64,000 bases of DNA from Candidatus Sulfopaludibacter sp. SbA3. Its GTDB lineage: Bacteria; Acidobacteriota; Terriglobia; Bryobacterales; Bryobacteraceae. How positions within the stretch are numbered: the stretch's first letter is position 1; each line of letters opens with the position of its first letter. A program made the position numbers and the translations under genes. This document shows positions 18,505 through 27,749 of this stretch, in pieces. The notes beneath the pieces were generated by a model that searched no databases, had not been told where the DNA came from, and saw nothing but the letters and a program-made list of their open reading frames with translations. Location of the stretch: assembly GCA_945890485.1 (NCBI GenBank), contig CAMDCN010000019.1, forward strand, positions 62,001 through 126,000, read 5' to 3'.

Positions 18505-20643
18505 ATGAGTTTGAGTATTGAGGCCGGTCCGATTCTCCCCTGCCAGGCCGATCCCACCGCGTCCGCCAGCCGCTGGCTTATGGAGAACGGCCCCCGCGAG
18601 TTGGAGTTGTTGTTCCGCGCCATCGTCTATCACCCCGCGGCTCCCATCCTTCTCGCCGATGATGATCGCCAATACCAGGAAGCCAGCGTGGGTGCGGGGA
18701 GACTGCTCGGTTTGCCGCGCGAGCAAATCATCGGCCGCCGCCTGGAAGACTTTGCCGTCCCAACGACGCAAGAACAGCTCTCGGCCCAATGGCAGGAGTT
18801 CCTGAAGGCCGGCGACCAGCTCGGAACTTTGAAGCTGCTCGGTGCGGACGGGGTGGAGCGCGAGGTCGAATACCGCGCGAAAGGGAATCTGCTTCCCGTT
18901 CGTCATCTGCTGCTTCTGCGCAACAAGCGCAGTGAACCCGACGAATCCCCCGCCTGGACGGAAGACTATGCGCTCTTCCTGCTCAATCCAGACGGCGCCA
19001 TCGTGGCTTGGTACTCCAGGGCCGAACGGATCTATGGCTATCAAAGCAGCGAGATTCTCGGCTTGAACATGGCGTGCCTGTATCCTACTCTCGACCGCCA
19101 AGCAATCCGCGTTGCCCGCAAACTCGAGCGCGTTGCTACCGAAGGCCATGCCGGTGGCGAAGGGTGGCATCTCAAGAAAGACGGCTCCACCTTCTGGGCC
19201 AATGCCGTCACGATGGCCCTCCGGGATCATGCCGGCGTTCTCCAGGGCTTCGCCCGTGTGGTCCGCGATTTCAGCGACCGCTATGAGCAAGATGAGAACC
19301 TGGGTCGCCGCCGGCCGCGAGTTCGTTCCGTCGCAGCCGAATCCACCGTTGCTGGAGTAGTCTCCGGCGAGTTTGATCGCATAGTCGAAATGAGCGACCG
19401 GTTTCTCGAGATCGTTGGCTACACCCGAGACGACCTCCAGTCGGGCCGGATCCACTGGGCGAGTCTTACTCCGGCCAGTTGCGCCTCGCTCGATGAGTTC
19501 GCCCACGAGGAAGCCTTGCGATTCGGCGCTTGCAGCCCCTACGAAAAGGAGTTCATCCGTAGTGATGGAAAACGGGTCCCAGTTCTCATCGTCACCGCTC
19601 TCACCAAGATCTCTCCGTTCCGGTGGATCACTTTCGTAACCGATCTCCAGGAACGCAACCGGCGCGAACGGATCGATTCCGCCGTCACTACGACCAAGCA
19701 GGAGTTCTCGGAAATCATCGGCAACAGCCGCGCGCTGAGGCGCGTTCTCAATCAAGTCGAACTCGTCGCCCCGACCGATGCCACGGTTCTCATCCTTGGT
19801 GAAACTGGCACGGGAAAAGAGTTGATTGCTCGCGCCGTCCATCGCCTCAGTCCCCGCCGCAACCTTCCGTTCGTCAGCGTGAATTGCGCCGCCATCCCCA
19901 CGGGTCTGCTCGAAAGCGAGCTCTTCGGCTACGAGCGAGGCGCCTTTACAGGTGCTCTCCAGCGAAAGATCGGCCGCTTCGAAATGGCCCACGGTGGCAC
20001 GCTTTTTCTGGATGAGGTCGGCGATATCCCCCTCGAACTCCAACCGAAACTGCTTCGTGCCCTGCAAGAGAAGTTGATCGAACGCCTTGGCAGTACCAAG
20101 GCTTCGGCGGTTGATATCCGCTTGGTCGCCGCCACCAACCGTAACCTGTCACAGATGGTCGGCGACAACCTCTTTCGTAGCGACCTCTACTACCGGCTCA
20201 AGGTCTTTCCGCTGGTGCTGCCACCGCTCCGGGATCGGCCGGAAGATGTCAGCCTCCTGGCCCGCCACTTTGCGCATAAGTACGCGGAACGGATGGGCCG
20301 CAAGATCGATCGCATCTCCTCTGCCACCATGAGCGCCTTGATGGATTGGCCTTGGCCGGGCAACATTCGGGAACTCGAGAATTTCATAGAGCGCTCGGTC
20401 ATCCTTTCGCAGGGGCACACACTGAACTCCCCGCTCGCCGAACTGTGCGATCCGAATGTCGACTCCGCCGGCAGCTCAGCCATGGAAGACGTGGAACGCG
20501 AGCACATTCTGCGGATTCTGCGCGAAACCGGTGGCGTTGTCAGTCTAACGGCTAAGCGCCTCCGCCTGCCCCGCACGACGCTGAACTACATGATGAAGAA
20601 ACACGGCATCTCTCGCGCCGATGCGTTCAATACGAGGCCCTGA
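18505..20643 (+). CDS. PAS-domain sigma54-dependent transcriptional regulator
   Basis: Walker [19 protein letters not shown] sigma54 contact loop, [20 protein letters not shown]-terminal HTH; SD ggagga upstream of ATG 18505. Confidence 0.95.
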   Translation: MSLSIEAGPILPCQADPTASASRWLMENGPRELELLFRAIVYHPAAPILLADDDRQYQEASVGAGRLLGLPREQIIGRRLEDFAVPTTQEQLSAQWQEFLKAGDQLGTLKLLGADGVEREVEYRAKGNLLPVRHLLLLRNKRSEPDESPAWTEDYALFLLNPDGAIVAWYSRAERIYGYQSSEILGLNMACLYPTLDRQAIRVARKLERVATEGHAGGEGWHLKKDGSTFWANAVTMALRDHAGVLQGFARVVRDFSDRYEQDENLGRRRPRVRSVAAESTVAGVVSGEFDRIVEMSDRFLEIVGYTRDDLQSGRIHWASLTPASCASLDEFAHEEALRFGACSPYEKEFIRSDGKRVPVLIVTALTKISPFRWITFVTDLQERNRRERIDSAVTTTKQEFSEIIGNSRALRRVLNQVELVAPTDATVLILGETGTGKELIARAVHRLSPRRNLPFVSVNCAAIPTGLLESELFGYERGAFTGALQRKIGRFEMAHGGTLFLDEVGDIPLELQPKLLRALQEKLIERLGSTKASAVDIRLVAATNRNLSQMVGDNLFRSDLYYRLKVFPLVLPPLRDRPEDVSLLARHFAHKYAERMGRKIDRISSATMSALMDWPWPGNIRELENFIERSVILSQGHTLNSPLAELCDPNVDSAGSSAMEDVEREHILRILRETGGVVSLTAKRLRLPRTTLNYMMKKHGISRADAFNTRP

Positions 20644-20650
20644 GGATCGG

Positions 20651-21124
20651 CTACCCCAATAGAGTTTCCTGCATCCCGGCCCGCAAACCTGTTACCACAT
20701 CGCCGTCGGTCTCAAACGCTAGCGCGTGCACCTTCCCGCGCACCAGCAGAACGTGCCCCCGCGGGTCATAGGTGTGTGGCTTCACCTCCACCCGGTTCTT
20801 GAAGATTGCCCGAATCTCGGTCTCCAGGCTTCCCACACGCCCCCCGCCCACCGTACGCCAACGGCCCCCGCCCACGTCAATCCGCGCGAGCGCTCCATCC
20901 ACCAACAGAAGCCCCAGAAACGGGTCGCCCCATCCGGCATACACTCCCGAATCCCGTGTCTCAATCCGCAGCGCCGTCCCCAACTCTTTCCGCAGCGCCG
21001 GCTCCTCCATCCCGATCCGCAACCGGCCCACCCCATCAAAACGAACCCGGTGCCGGGGCGTCGGCGCCGCCGCGAATAGCTCACCGGCCAGGGGAAGCGT
21101 CGAGAGCAGCAGCCGGCGAGTCAT
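20651..21124 (-). CDS. Hypothetical secreted protein
   Basis: MTRRLLLSTLPLAGELFAAAPTPRHRVRFDGVGRLRIGMEEPALRKELG. Confidence 0.65.
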   Translation of the reverse strand: MTRRLLLSTLPLAGELFAAAPTPRHRVRFDGVGRLRIGMEEPALRKELGTALRIETRDSGVYAGWGDPFLGLLLVDGALARIDVGGGRWRTVGGGRVGSLETEIRAIFKNRVEVKPHTYDPRGHVLLVRGKVHALAFETDGDVVTGLRAGMQETLLG

Positions 21125-21132
21125 CGGTTCCG

Positions 21133-21429
21133 CTACGCCTGAACCGCAACCCACATCCCAGGCTTCTCCAGTCGAATGGCGACTCGCTTGCCCTTCCACG
21201 CATTCATTTCGGTGGGCACCCGTATCGCACCGTCTTTGTCCACGGCAACCCTGCGTGAAATCACGCGGATTGGCAACGGCAACGCCCGCTCGCCTTCCTT
21301 CGTCACAAGCCACACCCCGCCGCCGTTGCGCGGAGCCACAATCACGCTGTAGAGCCCATCTGCTCCCAGCATCGACGGAAGCGGCATCCGCCCCTGCGAA
21401 TCTATAGCGGTTTTCAACTGCGCTGACAT
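21133..21429 (-). CDS. Hypothetical protein (98 aa)
   Basis: MSAQLKTAIDSQGRMPLPSMLGADGLYSVIVAPRNGGGVWLVTKEGE...; divergent from the 21441 gene. Confidence 0.55.
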   Translation of the reverse strand: MSAQLKTAIDSQGRMPLPSMLGADGLYSVIVAPRNGGGVWLVTKEGERALPLPIRVISRRVAVDKDGAIRVPTEMNAWKGKRVAIRLEKPGMWVAVQA

Positions 21430-21440
21430 ATCTTCAAAGT

Positions 21441-21797
21441 ATGCCAACTTCCCGAATTGATTGGAGCTATCACCGCCCTGGTTGAAAAACCTGCGGCAAA
21501 ACGCAAGAGTTTCTTGCGCACGCCGGCCTGTCCACGGCCGTACAAGTGGACGCGAAAAAGAAGGCGATTGATCGAGCCGGAGCGATTGCTCTGGCGCGCG
21601 AGTCAGATACTGTTTATGCCACCAAAGGCAAGCAAGTGTTGCGCCTTGATATGAAAGCAAACCCGCCTGATGAGGAGATCGCCGCCCTAATCGTAGGCCC
21701 CAGCGGCAACCTCCGCGCGCCTACCCTCCGCCTCGGCACAACCCTGCTGGTCGGGTTCGATGAGGCGACGTACGCTACGCTCCTAACTCCAAAATAG
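21441..21797 (+). CDS. ArsC-family selenoprotein (in-frame UGA = Sec at 21483-21485)
   Basis: Translation MPTSRIDWSYHRPG-U-KTCGKTQEFLAHAGLSTAVQVDAKKKAIDRAGAIALARESDTVYATKGKQVLRLDMKANPPDEEIAALIVGPSGNLRAPTLRLGTTLLVGFDEATYATLLTPK; UxxC in place of CxxC; in frame with the truncated ORF call 21546..21797. Confidence 0.82.
21502..21518 (+). promoter_or_regulatory. Putative bacterial SECIS hairpin
   Basis: cgcaaga-gtt-tcttgcg: perfect 7-bp stem, GUU triloop, 23 nt between the UGA and the loop G. Confidence 0.7.
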
Positions 21798-22578
21798 ACA
21801 CCTCCGGCCGGCAGCCGAACCGGACGTGTTTGGGCGAACCTGCCCCACGCGTAATGAACAGTTGCCGGCCTCCCCACTCGTAGAGACCCGCCAAATAGCG
21901 TTTGTCCTGCACAGGAGCCCACACCGTTGGCACCGGCCACACCCGCACTTGCCCGCCGTGCGTGTGGCCGCTCAACATCAGGTCCCATCGATGCCCGGCC
22001 AGACTATCCTTGCCGTCCGGGTTATGGCATAGAACAATTCGCGGCGCCGCCGACGTCCCCGTAAACCGCCGGAACTCGTCGGCGAACACGTCGCCCATCC
22101 CCACCAGTTCCACGCCCTGCGGCAGCAGCGCCGACTCGTTATGCAGCACGTTCACGCCCTCTCCCGCCAGGATCTGCCGCATCCCATAGGAACTGGAACT
22201 TCCCCCAAACCGGCTCAGCCACCGCCCACCGTCGTGATTGCCCATCACGGCATACACCGGCGCGCTCTCAGTCGCCCGCCGGAAGATTCTGCGCAATCCC
22301 GTCTCGTCAAAACCCTTGGTCGTCGTGACGTAGTCCCCCGTCAGGCAAATCAGATCCGGGCGCCGCTCCAAGCCCATCTCCAGCGCCCGCAGCAGCGCCG
22401 GCGCCGGCAATCCGTCAGAACAGTGCAGGTCAGCAAGGTGCAGAATCCTCAGTCTGGGGAAACCCGGCCGGCGGATCCGCGTCACCGTTACTTCGTGCCA
22501 CTCCGGCTCCACTTGGGTCGCCCACATCGCTGGGCCAGCGATAGCACCCAACCCCAAAAACACCCGCCGGGAGATCAT
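21775..22578 (-). CDS. Metallophosphoesterase
   Basis: LRILHLADLHCSDG, CLTGDYV, VMGNHDGG, LSGHTHGGQVRVWP. Confidence 0.92.
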   Translation of the reverse strand: MISRRVFLGLGAIAGPAMWATQVEPEWHEVTVTRIRRPGFPRLRILHLADLHCSDGLPAPALLRALEMGLERRPDLICLTGDYVTTTKGFDETGLRRIFRRATESAPVYAVMGNHDGGRWLSRFGGSSSSYGMRQILAGEGVNVLHNESALLPQGVELVGMGDVFADEFRRFTGTSAAPRIVLCHNPDGKDSLAGHRWDLMLSGHTHGGQVRVWPVPTVWAPVQDKRYLAGLYEWGGRQLFITRGAGSPKHVRFGCRPEVSILELGA

Positions 22579-22629
22579 TTCTTGATACTAGCTTTGCAAC
22601 AAAAAGAAGTCAACGAAACAATGGCAATT

Positions 22630-23259
22630 TTACTTCGGAGGCGCCACTTCGCCTTTCCGCTTCAGGGTCGGCGCCTTCCGCTTCGACTCTGCCGCGGCCT
22701 CTTTCTTCTCGGCCACTTTCTTCTCACCCAACTCCTTCTCGCCCATCAAAGCTTCGCGTTCCTTCCGCTCGTTTTGTTCCCGCGTTGCCAATTGACCGCT
22801 CCGGTCCTTCACATCGGACTGGGCAATTTCCAATGAATCGGTCGTCGTCTCCAGCGCGGTGTCGAGCACCAGTTCGTACCGGGCGATGTCCTTCGGGGGA
22901 TCCTCTTTGATCTTCGTCAGCCGTTCGGCAAAAACGCGCTCGGCTTTGATCACCGCCATCAACCCTTCGTCGAGCGCCACCTTCCGCTTGATTGCATCAT
23001 CGGCCACCGTGTCCGCCGCCTCAATGATCTTTGTGAACTCATCGAGCAGGTCGTGCAGCAGTGCACTCCGCCCGGGCTTCTCTCTTTTGAGCAAACTATC
23101 CACTTGATCCATCCGCTGCTTGGCAAACAGCATGTAGAGCTGCAAGCGGGCATTCGGCTCCTGCACCAGACGGACCTGATCGACCTCATCGCCCGTCAGG
23201 AAGTCCTTCTGCGCCACGAGCGGCACCATCCCGCAAAGCAACAAAACCAGCAGTTTCAT
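22630..23259 (-). CDS. Hypothetical secreted protein with charged C-terminus
   Basis: 209 aa, signal peptide, K/E-rich tail; start overlaps next gene (ATGA). Confidence 0.65.
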   Translation of the reverse strand: MKLLVLLLCGMVPLVAQKDFLTGDEVDQVRLVQEPNARLQLYMLFAKQRMDQVDSLLKREKPGRSALLHDLLDEFTKIIEAADTVADDAIKRKVALDEGLMAVIKAERVFAERLTKIKEDPPKDIARYELVLDTALETTTDSLEIAQSDVKDRSGQLATREQNERKEREALMGEKELGEKKVAEKKEAAAESKRKAPTLKRKGEVAPPK

Positions 23260-23687
23260 TTGCGCACCCCCATCGTCATCTCCACCAGTTCATCCTGGAG
23301 CTTGTCGACATACGCGATGACTTCGTCCATCTTCGGCCGGTCATCCACCGCAAGAAATACTTGCAGGCCTTTTAAGCGGCGGCCTAGTTCCCGTAGTTTC
23401 AATTCCGCCCGCTTGAAGTACTTTGGGTTCCGCCGCGCATTCTTCCCCGTAGCCTTCAGCGCCGCAAACGAAAGATCCACCGCCGCCCGAAACTCCTCAA
23501 TCTCCGGCGCTACCGCCGCCCACTCCTTCGTCTCCAAGTCCGGGCGCAGTTTCGTCAGAACCTCGCCGGCATAGTTCAGCGCCAGTTCGCTCCGGCGTTC
23601 CAGATTCGGCTCCGCCTTCACCGCCTCCAGCCCCGATTCAGCGGCCACGGCCCAGGTGAGTGTTAGTGCGATCAGTAGCAGCCTCAT
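23256..23687 (-). CDS. Hypothetical secreted protein
   Basis: 143 aa, signal peptide MRLLLIALTLTWAVAAES; overlaps neighbours on both sides. Confidence 0.65.
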   Translation of the reverse strand: MRLLLIALTLTWAVAAESGLEAVKAEPNLERRSELALNYAGEVLTKLRPDLETKEWAAVAPEIEEFRAAVDLSFAALKATGKNARRNPKYFKRAELKLRELGRRLKGLQVFLAVDDRPKMDEVIAYVDKLQDELVEMTMGVRK

Positions 23688-24892
23688 CGTTTCTCCGCCA
23701 TCCGCTTCACGATCCGCAGCCGTTGCCGGCCCTTGAACTCTTCTTCGGGCATCTTGCCCGCCGCCGCCGCCAGAAACTTCTCATAAGCCGGCAGAGCTTC
23801 TTTATACATCTGCTGCCGGTCGTAGCAAAGGGCCTCCAGGTACAGCACCGGAGCGTTTTGCTCCTCCCCCAAAGCCTTTAGACGCGCGAACGCCTTCAGC
23901 GTTTGCGGGTAGTCGCCCAAGAGGAAAAGCGTTGCGCCCAACTCGCTCCACGCCGGCTTTAGCTTCGCATCGATCTGCGCCGCCGCCAGAAACTCGCGCG
24001 CCGCGTCCGGCAACCGTTTGTCTTCGCGATAGATCCGTCCTAGCGTTAACCGAAGCTCCGCGTTGCCCGGCTCCGCAGCCGCGGCCTGCGACAGCAGTGG
24101 GGCGGCCTTTGCGTTCTGCTTCGCCTTCAAATACGCCGTCGCCAATGCCAGGCGGTTCGCTGTTGTCGGTGACTCGGCTACTGCCTTTTCCAGTTGAGCG
24201 ATCGCGTCCGCAGCCTCGCCCTGCTCGAGCAGCAATACGCCAAGCCGTTCGCGCGCCGCCCCGTTCTCCGGAAACAATCGATACAGCGCCGCAGCTTCCG
24301 CCTTCTGTCCCGCCGCCTCGTGAAAACCCGCCAGTTCAAGCAGCGCTTCCTTGTACGAAGGGTCTGTCTTTACCGCGCTTTGGTACCAGGTCGCCGACTC
24401 CTTCACGCGACCCTGCTTCGCCAGCGCCTTCGCGAGCGAGGCCATCGCCGGGGCACTCGCCCCGTCGATCGCCAGAGCCGCCTGCAGCGCGGTTTCGGCG
24501 GCCTCCCAATGCTGCAGGTCCACATGGGCCTCGCCCAGGTAGTAGTTCGGCCGAAACTGCTTTGGTTGCTGTGCCTGCGCCTTCTCGAGCAGCGGCAGCG
24601 CCTCTTCCGCTCGCTTCGTCCGCAGCAGCAACACGCCCAAATTCAACTGTGCCTCGAACAGTTCCGGCTGTTTGACCAGCACTTTTTGATACGCCGGGAT
24701 CGCCTCGGCATCACGGTTCACCATGCTCAGGGCCAGACCATAGTGGAAGTTGGCCGAGAGGTCCTCGGGCTCCGCCTTCAGCGCCGCCGCGAAGTGCAGC
24801 ACGGCTTGTTCGTACTTCTGCTCTTCCAGGGCCTTCATGCCGAGGGCCGCCGGGTCCGATTGCAGAAGCAGAAGCAACGCCAGTAGGGGCAT
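23684..24892 (-). CDS. Tetratricopeptide repeat protein
   Basis: Multiple TPR-like repeats (A..LGV.L...G...EA...LEKA); start MPLLALLLLLQS. Confidence 0.88.
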   Translation of the reverse strand: MPLLALLLLLQSDPAALGMKALEEQKYEQAVLHFAAALKAEPEDLSANFHYGLALSMVNRDAEAIPAYQKVLVKQPELFEAQLNLGVLLLRTKRAEEALPLLEKAQAQQPKQFRPNYYLGEAHVDLQHWEAAETALQAALAIDGASAPAMASLAKALAKQGRVKESATWYQSAVKTDPSYKEALLELAGFHEAAGQKAEAAALYRLFPENGAARERLGVLLLEQGEAADAIAQLEKAVAESPTTANRLALATAYLKAKQNAKAAPLLSQAAAAEPGNAELRLTLGRIYREDKRLPDAAREFLAAAQIDAKLKPAWSELGATLFLLGDYPQTLKAFARLKALGEEQNAPVLYLEALCYDRQQMYKEALPAYEKFLAAAAGKMPEEEFKGRQRLRIVKRMAEKR

Positions 24893-24967
24893 AGCTTCAG
24901 TGTAGCGGCTGCGCGCATTAACAAATTCATCATTTACAGCCGCTACGGATCTCGTACAATACCGCCT

Positions 24968-25273
24968 ATGAAACTCCAAAAGACTCTGCTTCTGCTCCTG
25001 GTTGCGCTCTGCGTCTCCATCGCGCCCAGCTTTGGCCAAGGCGCCGCCAAAAAGGCTGCCGCGGCGAAAACCGAAGCCGCCGCCGGCCTCATCGACATCA
25101 ACTCCGCCGACGCTGCCACGCTCAAGTCCATCCCTGGCATTGGCGATGCATACTCTGCCAAGATCATCGCCGGCCGCCCCTACAAGGGAAAGGACGAGAT
25201 TGTGAGGAAAGCCGGCGTTCCGCAGGGCGTCTACGACAAAATCAAGGACAAAATCATCGCCAAGCAGAAGTAG
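24968..25273 (+). CDS. ComEA-like helix-hairpin-helix protein
   Basis: LIDINSADAATLKSIPGIGDAYSAKIIAGRPYKGKDEIVRKAGVPQGVYDKIKDKI. Confidence 0.88.
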   Translation: MKLQKTLLLLLVALCVSIAPSFGQGAAKKAAAAKTEAAAGLIDINSADAATLKSIPGIGDAYSAKIIAGRPYKGKDEIVRKAGVPQGVYDKIKDKIIAKQK

Positions 25274-25337
25274 CCTCGAAGGTTCTACGGAACTGCGCGG
25301 CTACGCCCGCCGTATGCCAAAATAAGGGAGAACTCTC

Positions 25338-25766
25338 ATGGCAGACAAGAGCGTAGCCGCCGCACTCAATCCAAAGAAAAGCGTACCGATTATGCAGTGG
25401 GTCACCCCAGTGCTCGTCGGGTGGCTCGTACCCGGAGCGGGTCACATTTATCAGGGCCGCATGCAGCGGGGCCTGCTGCTTGGTATCTCGACGCTAATCT
25501 GCTTTCTGTTTGGTCTGATGATGCGCGGAGCATTCTTCGAACCGCAAAGCGGCGACCTGCTCACCACGCTCATCTACACCGGTGGCAATATTGCCAATAA
25601 AATGGTGGGCCTGCCCTATTTTCTCGCCACTTGGCTTGGTTATAACCAGCCCGACGTCGCCGGTCACGTCCACGATTACGGCACCAAGTTCCTTGCCGGC
25701 GCCGGTCTGCTCAATGTGCTCTCTCTCGTAGACGCGTACGAAATCGCCACGGGGAAGAAAGACTAA
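25338..25766 (+). CDS. Membrane protein of unknown function
   Basis: 142 aa; WVTPVLVGWLVPGAGHIYQGRMQRGLLLGISTLICFLFGL hydrophobic segments. Confidence 0.7.
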   Translation: MADKSVAAALNPKKSVPIMQWVTPVLVGWLVPGAGHIYQGRMQRGLLLGISTLICFLFGLMMRGAFFEPQSGDLLTTLIYTGGNIANKMVGLPYFLATWLGYNQPDVAGHVHDYGTKFLAGAGLLNVLSLVDAYEIATGKKD

Positions 25767-25772
25767 ATCCTT

Positions 25773-25958
25773 ATGCCGAAGATTAACCTATCGCATCTTG
25801 AAATGGCCATTCTGCTCGCGCTGCTCATCTCGGTCGTCCTCGGCGTGGTGACCAAGAAGTCGGACAAAGAGCGCCTTCACTACGGCCTCTACTGTTTTGC
25901 CTGCTTCATCGGCACCATCTTCGGCCTCGGCTGGCTCATGAAGCTCGGCCACGGATAG
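25773..25958 (+). CDS. Small membrane protein
   Basis: 61 aa, two hydrophobic segments, 6 nt after the preceding gene. Confidence 0.55.
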   Translation: MPKINLSHLEMAILLALLISVVLGVVTKKSDKERLHYGLYCFACFIGTIFGLGWLMKLGHG

Positions 25959-25974
25959 TCGCTACTCTTTTTCT

Positions 25975-26316
25975 ATGCCCACAGCTACGCGAACCTCCAC
26001 AGATTGGGAGACGGGCGAAGAGAATAAGGAAGAGCACGCAAAGCTCTATAACGTCGTGCTGCTCGATGATGACGAGCACACCTATGACTACGTCATCGAA
26101 ATGCTGATGCGCCTTTTCTCTTTGAGCGAAGCCCGTGCCCTCCGCCACACCGTTGAAGTGGATACTCTCGGCCGCACCATCGTCCTCACCGGCGAAATCG
26201 AAGAGGCCACGGTGGCTCGGGAAATGATCCACGGCTACGGCGCCGATCCTCGTATGGCCGTCTCGAAAGGGTCAATGACCGCCGTTGTTGAACCCGCTAC
26301 CCAAGGAGCCGAGTAA
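25975..26316 (+). CDS. clpS: ATP-dependent Clp protease adaptor ClpS-like
   Basis: YNVVLLDDDEHTYDYVIEMLMRLFSLSEARALRHTVEVDTLGRTIVLTGEIEEA. Confidence 0.85.
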   Translation: MPTATRTSTDWETGEENKEEHAKLYNVVLLDDDEHTYDYVIEMLMRLFSLSEARALRHTVEVDTLGRTIVLTGEIEEATVAREMIHGYGADPRMAVSKGSMTAVVEPATQGAE

Positions 26317-26318
26317 AC

Positions 26319-27080
26319 ATGGCTGTGGCTCTGATCACCGGCGCATCGCGCGGCATTGGCCGTGCTACGGCAATGCGCCTCGCCCTCGATGGAATTCCCG
26401 TCGCGCTCAATTATCGCGAGAACGCGGACGCTGCCACGAAGGCGGTGGATCTCATTCTTCGCTCCGGCGGCCGCGCCATCGCCGTTCAGGGCGACATCGG
26501 CGACCCCGCCTGCGCCCCCCGACTTGCCGAGGAAGTTGCCAACCGCCTCGGCCCCGTGACGATTCTGATCAACAACGCCGGCATCCTCAACCGGGGCGAC
26601 CTCGCTGATTTCGATTTCAGCCAAATGGAGCCCATGCGCCGGGTCAACGTCGACGGGCTCGTCCATGTAACCCGAGCCATCACTCCCGGGATGCAGGCCG
26701 CTGGCTACGGGCGCATCGTAAACCTCACCTCCATCGCGGCGTTCGGGACCTCGATGCCGGGCACGACCTTCTACGCTGCTACCAAAGCCGCCGTCATCGC
26801 CCTCACCAAGCGCTTCGCGCTCGATCTCGGCCCCCATGGCATTACCGTAAACGCCGTCGCCCCAGGCTTCATCGGCACGGACATGGTCTATAGCGTACGA
26901 ACCCGGGAAGAAGGCGAAAAGCTACTCGCGCTCATGGCCGGCAAAGCCATGGTCCGGCGCTGCGGCACCCCGGACGATATCGCCGATGCCATTGCCTTCC
27001 TCGCCAGCGAACGCTCCAGTTTTATCACCGGACAGGTGTTGGTGGTCGATGGGGGGCGGACTGACTATCTGGCGCCTTAG
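26319..27080 (+). CDS. SDR-family oxidoreductase (FabG-like)
   Basis: ALITGASRGIGRATA, ILINNAGI, YAATKAA, VNAVAPGFIGTDM, SSFITGQVLVVDGG. Confidence 0.93.
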   Translation: MAVALITGASRGIGRATAMRLALDGIPVALNYRENADAATKAVDLILRSGGRAIAVQGDIGDPACAPRLAEEVANRLGPVTILINNAGILNRGDLADFDFSQMEPMRRVNVDGLVHVTRAITPGMQAAGYGRIVNLTSIAAFGTSMPGTTFYAATKAAVIALTKRFALDLGPHGITVNAVAPGFIGTDMVYSVRTREEGEKLLALMAGKAMVRRCGTPDDIADAIAFLASERSSFITGQVLVVDGGRTDYLAP

Positions 27081-27723
27081 GACGGTTCTGCCGCCGCTGC
27101 CGCCGCCGCTCGGTCTTCTCGTGACGTTCGAGTGTGATTAGCTCTCGCCGCCGCCGCTGCTTAGTCTGCCCGTCAATGTGCTGCCAGAACTTCGCAAAGT
27201 ACTGAATCGCGCTGACCAGGGCAAAGAACACGACGCCGTACATCCAAAGCATCGCGAAGCTGTACCACTCTCGATACCGGATCGAAACCAACATCAACGA
27301 GATAGCAATCACCTGTGTCGCCATCTTCGTCTTGCCCAGGTCCGAAGCCTGAATCGTATAACCCTCCGCGGAGGCGATCGATCGCAGCCCGGACACCGCG
27401 AACTCCCGGGCGATGATCAGGATTGCCAGCCAGCCCGGGATCATCCGGATCTGCACCAGGGAAATGAGGGCCGCCGAGATCAGCAGTTTGTCGGCCACTG
27501 GATCCAGCAGCGTTCCCACTGTCGTCACCTGCTTCCACCGGCGCGCCAGGTAGCCATCCAGCAGATCCGTCAGCGCCGCCGCCAGAAACGTCGCCAGCGC
27601 CAGATACTCCTGGGCAATCGGCATCCCGAACAACTCAATGCGCAGATCTTCCTGTACCAACGCCGCAACCAACAGCGGCACGAAGAAGATGCGAAGGATC
27701 GTGAGCAGGTTAGGGAGGTTCAT
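27025..27723 (-). CDS. pgsA: CDP-diacylglycerol--glycerol-3-phosphate 3-phosphatidyltransferase
   Basis: MNLPNLLTILRIFFVPLL; DLLDGYLARRWKQVTTVGTLLDPVADK (CDP-OH transferase motif). Confidence 0.93.
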   Translation of the reverse strand: MNLPNLLTILRIFFVPLLVAALVQEDLRIELFGMPIAQEYLALATFLAAALTDLLDGYLARRWKQVTTVGTLLDPVADKLLISAALISLVQIRMIPGWLAILIIAREFAVSGLRSIASAEGYTIQASDLGKTKMATQVIAISLMLVSIRYREWYSFAMLWMYGVVFFALVSAIQYFAKFWQHIDGQTKQRRRRELITLERHEKTERRRQRRQNRPKAPDSQSAPHRPPTPVR

Positions 27724-27749
27724 CCCGGTCTATCCACTATAGCCCGACC

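Noticed and set aside
18478-20067. 529-aa minus-strand ORF opposite the sigma54 activator
   Set aside because: Shadow ORF; plus strand has AAA+ motifs and an SD.
21486-21797. Alternative that the 21441 gene is a pseudogene broken by a TGA stop
   Set aside because: Single UGA exactly at the active-site Cys position, an intact downstream frame, and a SECIS-like hairpin favour recoding; the pseudogene alternative remains until the sel genes are checked.
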